NCBI GenBank assembly: GCA_014380155.1
Contig: JACMKJ010000493.1
Location: 1 to 26,599 of the forward strand
Direction: 5' to 3'
DNA: 26,599 bases
Source: Rhizobacter sp.
Lineage (GTDB): Bacteria; Pseudomonadota; Gammaproteobacteria; Burkholderiales; Burkholderiaceae_C
Part shown: positions 23,642 through 26,599 of the stretch, one piece after another
Position numbering within the stretch: position 1 is the stretch's first letter
Layout of the letters: the number at the start of each line of letters is the position of its first letter
The notes under the pieces: model-generated
Databases searched by the model: none
Seen by the model: only the letters and a program-made list of their open reading frames with translations
What the model was told of the DNA's origin: nothing
Program-made: the position numbers and the translations under genes

Positions 23642-24879
23642 CCCCGGCCGCCCACGCAAACTCCGCCATGCCTGCGGGCCGGCGCATGCGCCTGCTCAAC
23701 GTCATCCGCTCGGTCGACCCGGCCTCGGGCGGCATGGCGGAGGGGCTGCGCCAGTCGGTGCTGGCCACGCGCGCGATGGGTCATGAAGAAGAGGTGCTGA
23801 CCCTCGACGCACCCGACGCAGACTTTGTGCGCAGCTTCCCGGCCACCACGCATGCCATCGGCCCGGCGGCCGGTTTGTATGGCCACAGCCCGCGGCTCGT
23901 GCCCTGGCTGCGTGCCAACGCGCCGCTTTACGACGCGGTGGTGGTGCATGGCCTGTGGCAGTTTCACAGCCTGGCGGTGCACCGCGCGCTGCGCGGCGGG
24001 CCGGTGCCTTATTTCATCTACCCTCACGGCATGCTCGACCCGTGGTTCAAGCGCCATTACCCGCTCAAGCACCTGAAGAAGTGGCTGTACTGGCCCTGGG
24101 CCGACTACCGTGTGTTGCGTGATGCAGCGGCGGTGCTGTTCACCGCGGGAGAAGAAGCTCGTCTCGCCGCGCAATCCTTTTGGCTCTACCGCGCCAAGCC
24201 GGCCGTGGTGGGTTATGGCGTGGCGCTTGCCGACCCGTCGCTGCTGGGCCGTGCCGAAGAATTCACCGCCGCCTGGCCGCAGACCCAGGGCAAGCGCATC
24301 GTGCTCTTCATGAGCCGCCTGCACCCGAAGAAGGGTGGCGACCTGCTGATCGAAGCTTTTGCCCAGGTGGCCGACCACGATCCCCACCTTCACCTGGTGA
24401 TGGCCGGCCCCGACGACCGCTCGGGCGTGCGCGCCGGGCTCGAAGCGCTGGCAGCGAGCCTCGGCGTGGCACACCGCATCACCTGGACCGGCATGCTCAG
24501 CGGCAGCACCAAGTGGTCGGCACTGAAAGCGGCCGAGGTGTTTGCATTGCCCTCGCACCAGGAGAACTTCGGCATCGCCGTGGTGGAAGCGCTCGCGATG
24601 GGCGTGCCGGTGCTGATCTCCGACAAGGTCAACATCTGGCGCGAGATCGTCGAAGGCGACGCAGGTTTTGCCGCCAGCGACACCATCGCCGGCACGGTGC
24701 ACAGCCTGCAACGCTGGTTGAAGCTGACGGATGCGCAACGCAGCGCGATGAAGCTGCGTGCCGCCGGTTGTTACGAGCAGCACTTCCACATGGCCGCAGC
24801 CGCTCGCCGGCTGATCGACACCATCACCCCACATGCGGGGGGTGAACAGGGCCTTGCCCGATTCACGACCCTGAAATAA
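23638..24879 (+). CDS. GT4-family glycosyltransferase
   Basis: This is a 413-residue cytoplasmic or membrane-associated glycosyltransferase with a GT-B fold. The N-terminal half has a nucleotide-fold start (RLLNVIRSVDPASGG) and VVVHGLWQFH and YPHGMLDPWF segments typical of GT4 enzymes. The C-terminal half shows FMSRLHPKKGGDLLIEAF and QENFGIAVVEALAMGVPVL, giving the E-x7-E motif at Glu309 and Glu317, which binds the donor sugar. Its ATG overlaps the tpsA TGA as ATGA, so translation is coupled to the giant protein. In-frame ATG 23668 and 23686 are alternatives that lie nearer the fold. The tight link suggests it makes a glycan on or around the TpsA protein, or acts in exopolysaccharide synthesis. 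Donor and acceptor are unknown. Confidence 0.88.
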   Translation: MTPAAHANSAMPAGRRMRLLNVIRSVDPASGGMAEGLRQSVLATRAMGHEEEVLTLDAPDADFVRSFPATTHAIGPAAGLYGHSPRLVPWLRANAPLYDAVVVHGLWQFHSLAVHRALRGGPVPYFIYPHGMLDPWFKRHYPLKHLKKWLYWPWADYRVLRDAAAVLFTAGEEARLAAQSFWLYRAKPAVVGYGVALADPSLLGRAEEFTAAWPQTQGKRIVLFMSRLHPKKGGDLLIEAFAQVADHDPHLHLVMAGPDDRSGVRAGLEALAASLGVAHRITWTGMLSGSTKWSALKAAEVFALPSHQENFGIAVVEALAMGVPVLISDKVNIWREIVEGDAGFAASDTIAGTVHSLQRWLKLTDAQRSAMKLRAAGCYEQHFHMAAAARRLIDTITPHAGGEQGLARFTTLK

Positions 24880-24931
24880 AGCCTGGCTAATCTCACCGGC
24901 TGTCCCTTGAAGGTGGTTCTGCCTGCCGGTC

Positions 24932-26599
24932 ATGAAAAAATTTGCCGCTTTTGCTCTCGTGCTGGTCTGCCTGCTGGCGTCTGGTGTTTCGAATGCCGCG
25001 TGGAACGCCGAGTGGAAGCAGCGCACCAAGCTCGGCCTGAACACCGCGACCGACGGCGCGGCCACCACGGCGGCGGTCGACACGGTGCCGGTGCTGGTGC
25101 GTTTGCACACCGGCAACTTTGCGTTTGTCGAAGCCAAGCCCGACGGCAGTGACCTGCGCTTCATCGCCGCCGACGACAAGACGCCGCTCAAGCACCACAT
25201 CGAAAAGTTCGACGGCCTGAACGAGCTCGCGCTGGTGTGGGTGCAGGTGCCCAAGCTCGCAGCCGGCAACAAGGCCGAATTCGTCTGGCTGTATTACGGC
25301 AACCCCAATGCCGCACCAGCCGAAGACGCCAAGGGCAGCTACGACGCGGCCCAAGGCCTGGTCTATCACTTTGGCGAGCGTGAAGCCGCGCCGCAAGACG
25401 TGACGGCCAATGCCAACAACGCCTTGCGCTCCAGTGCCAAAGTGAGTGGCTCCGGTTTGATCGGCGGAGGCCTGAGCTTTGATGGCACCGGCGAGTTGGC
25501 CTTGCCGGCCACCCCGTCGTTGAAGGCAGGCGAGGGCGGCTTCACGGTGTCGATGTGGCTCAAGCCCGCCGATGCGTCCGACGCACAGATCTATACACAG
25601 ACCGACAGTCCCAATGCGCTGCGTGTTTCCTTGCGCGGCGGCAAGCTGGTGGCCGAATCGGGCACGCTCGCGGCGACGTCAACGGCACTCATCACCCCCG
25701 GCACCTGGCAACACGTGGCGATCACGGTCAAGGGCGGCCTGGCGGTCTACCTCGACGGCCGTGAGGTGGCCCGCGCGGCCGGTGCCGTACCCGAGCTGGG
25801 CAACGCGGCCGTGGTCGGCAAGGGCTTCAAGGGCGAGATCGACGAGCTGCAGGTGTCCACCACCGAGCGCGGCGCCGACTGGATCAAGCTCGCTGCGCTC
25901 TCGCAGGGCCAGGACCAGAAGCTGGTGGTGTACAGCCCCGCTGAAGTGAGCGAGGCCGAGAGCGCCTCGTACATGAAGATTCTTCTGAGCGCGGTCACGC
26001 TCGACGGCTGGATCGTCATCGGCATCCTGATGGTGATGTTTGTGTTGAGCGTCTACGTGATGTTCGCCAAGACCATGTTCGTGCAAGCTGCCAAGCGCGA
26101 CAACGAGCGCTTCAAGTCGCAGTTCGACCAGATGTTTGCGAGCATCGCCACCACCGAAGAAAAGCGCGAGCCCACCAAGTACCGCTACTCGTCGCTGTAC
26201 CGGCTCTACGCCTCGGGCGCCGAAGAGTTGCGCCACCGCTTCGAGGCCTATGCCAAGGCCGGCCGCGAGATGGTGTTGACCGATGCATCGATCAACGCCA
26301 TTCGCGCCACGGTCGATGCACGGCTGGTGCGCGAGCTGCAAGGCCTCAACTCGATGATGGTGTTGCTGACCATTTGCATTGCCGGTGGCCCCTTTCTCGG
26401 CCTGCTCGGCACGGTGGTCGGCGTGATGATCACCTTTGCCGCCATTGCAGCGGCCGGCGACGTGAACGTCAACGCCATCGCCCCCGGCATTGCTGCCGCG
26501 CTGGTGGCCACGGTGGCCGGCCTGGCGGTCGCGATCCCTGCACTCTTTGGCTACAACTACCTCACCAGCAAGATCTCCGAGCTGACTTCGGACATGCAG
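24932..26599 (+). CDS. DUF2341-LamG-MotA/TolQ/ExbB fusion protein (partial)
   Basis: The frame is open from ATG 24932 to the window edge, giving 556 residues. The signal peptide ends about Ala22. Residues about 45-135 resemble DUF2341, with FVWLYYGNPN at 117-126. Residues about 165-310 form a LamG/concanavalin-like domain (FDGTGELALP, FTVSMWLKP, TWQHVAITV, GEIDELQV). A transmembrane helix spans about 358-378. A charged cytoplasmic segment follows, then the MotA/TolQ/ExbB core with GPFLGLLGTVVGVMITF at 486-502 and APGIAAALVATVAGLAVAIP at 517-536. TolQ/ExbB proteins couple the proton gradient to envelope work through ExbD/TolR partners. Here the channel carries a large periplasmic sugar-binding-like head. 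It follows the GT4 gene by 52 bp, with no terminator between. ExbD and TonB genes would be expected next, outside the window. Confidence 0.87.
   Translation, partial: MKKFAAFALVLVCLLASGVSNAAWNAEWKQRTKLGLNTATDGAATTAAVDTVPVLVRLHTGNFAFVEAKPDGSDLRFIAADDKTPLKHHIEKFDGLNELALVWVQVPKLAAGNKAEFVWLYYGNPNAAPAEDAKGSYDAAQGLVYHFGEREAAPQDVTANANNALRSSAKVSGSGLIGGGLSFDGTGELALPATPSLKAGEGGFTVSMWLKPADASDAQIYTQTDSPNALRVSLRGGKLVAESGTLAATSTALITPGTWQHVAITVKGGLAVYLDGREVARAAGAVPELGNAAVVGKGFKGEIDELQVSTTERGADWIKLAALSQGQDQKLVVYSPAEVSEAESASYMKILLSAVTLDGWIVIGILMVMFVLSVYVMFAKTMFVQAAKRDNERFKSQFDQMFASIATTEEKREPTKYRYSSLYRLYASGAEELRHRFEAYAKAGREMVLTDASINAIRATVDARLVRELQGLNSMMVLLTICIAGGPFLGLLGTVVGVMITFAAIAAAGDVNVNAIAPGIAAALVATVAGLAVAIPALFGYNYLTSKISELTSDMQ

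Overview
The window is GC-rich, densely coded DNA. The strongest taxonomic cues are an EpsA-type LuxR regulator, exosortase-type (PEP-CTERM/VPLPA-like) C-terminal tails, GspG-like pseudopilins and a DUF3739-type filamentous haemagglutinin. Together they suggest a betaproteobacterium of the order Burkholderiales (Leptothrix/Rubrivivax/Ideonella-like). This placement is an inference from gene families, not from a marker gene.

Layout. (1) Positions 1-938: the tail of an upstream gene and two GspG-like pseudopilins, chained by GTGA stop/start overlaps. (2) 1062-1835: an EpsA-like regulator, followed by a hairpin terminator. (3) 2103-7298: a co-directional block with a small ribbon-helix-helix protein behind a palindromic control region, a small secreted protein with an exosortase-like tail, a third pseudopilin lacking the usual Glu at +5, a TpsB/FhaC-type outer-membrane transporter, and a TPR-GT41 (SPINDLY/OGT-like) glycosyltransferase 3 bp behind it. 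(4) 7628-11068: two paralogous secreted proteins with VPIPA-type tails flanking a secreted protein with weak PstS-like features, separated by strong terminators. (5) 11079-12935 on the minus strand: a second TPR-GT41 protein. (6) 13121 to the window end: a 3506-residue TpsA-type filamentous haemagglutinin, a GT4 glycosyltransferase overlapping it by ATGA, and a fusion of DUF2341, LamG-like and MotA/TolQ/ExbB domains that runs off the window.

How it may work together. The signal peptides and families indicate a locus devoted to building an outer surface: a two-partner-secreted giant beta-helix protein, its transporter, cytoplasmic glycosyltransferases, exosortase-sorted proteins, pseudopilins and a proton-channel-like inner-membrane protein. 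The TpsA/TpsB/GT41 combination recalls the Haemophilus HMW1A/HMW1B/HMW1C system. The TpsA here also has its only two mature cysteines at its extreme C terminus, as expected for HMW1-like anchoring. The leaders of tpsB and tpsA share a conserved motif (3387-3418 and 13030-13061), suggesting co-regulation although the genes are about 8 kb apart. No exosortase, ExbD or TonB gene lies inside the window. No tRNA, rRNA, CRISPR array or insertion sequence was seen.
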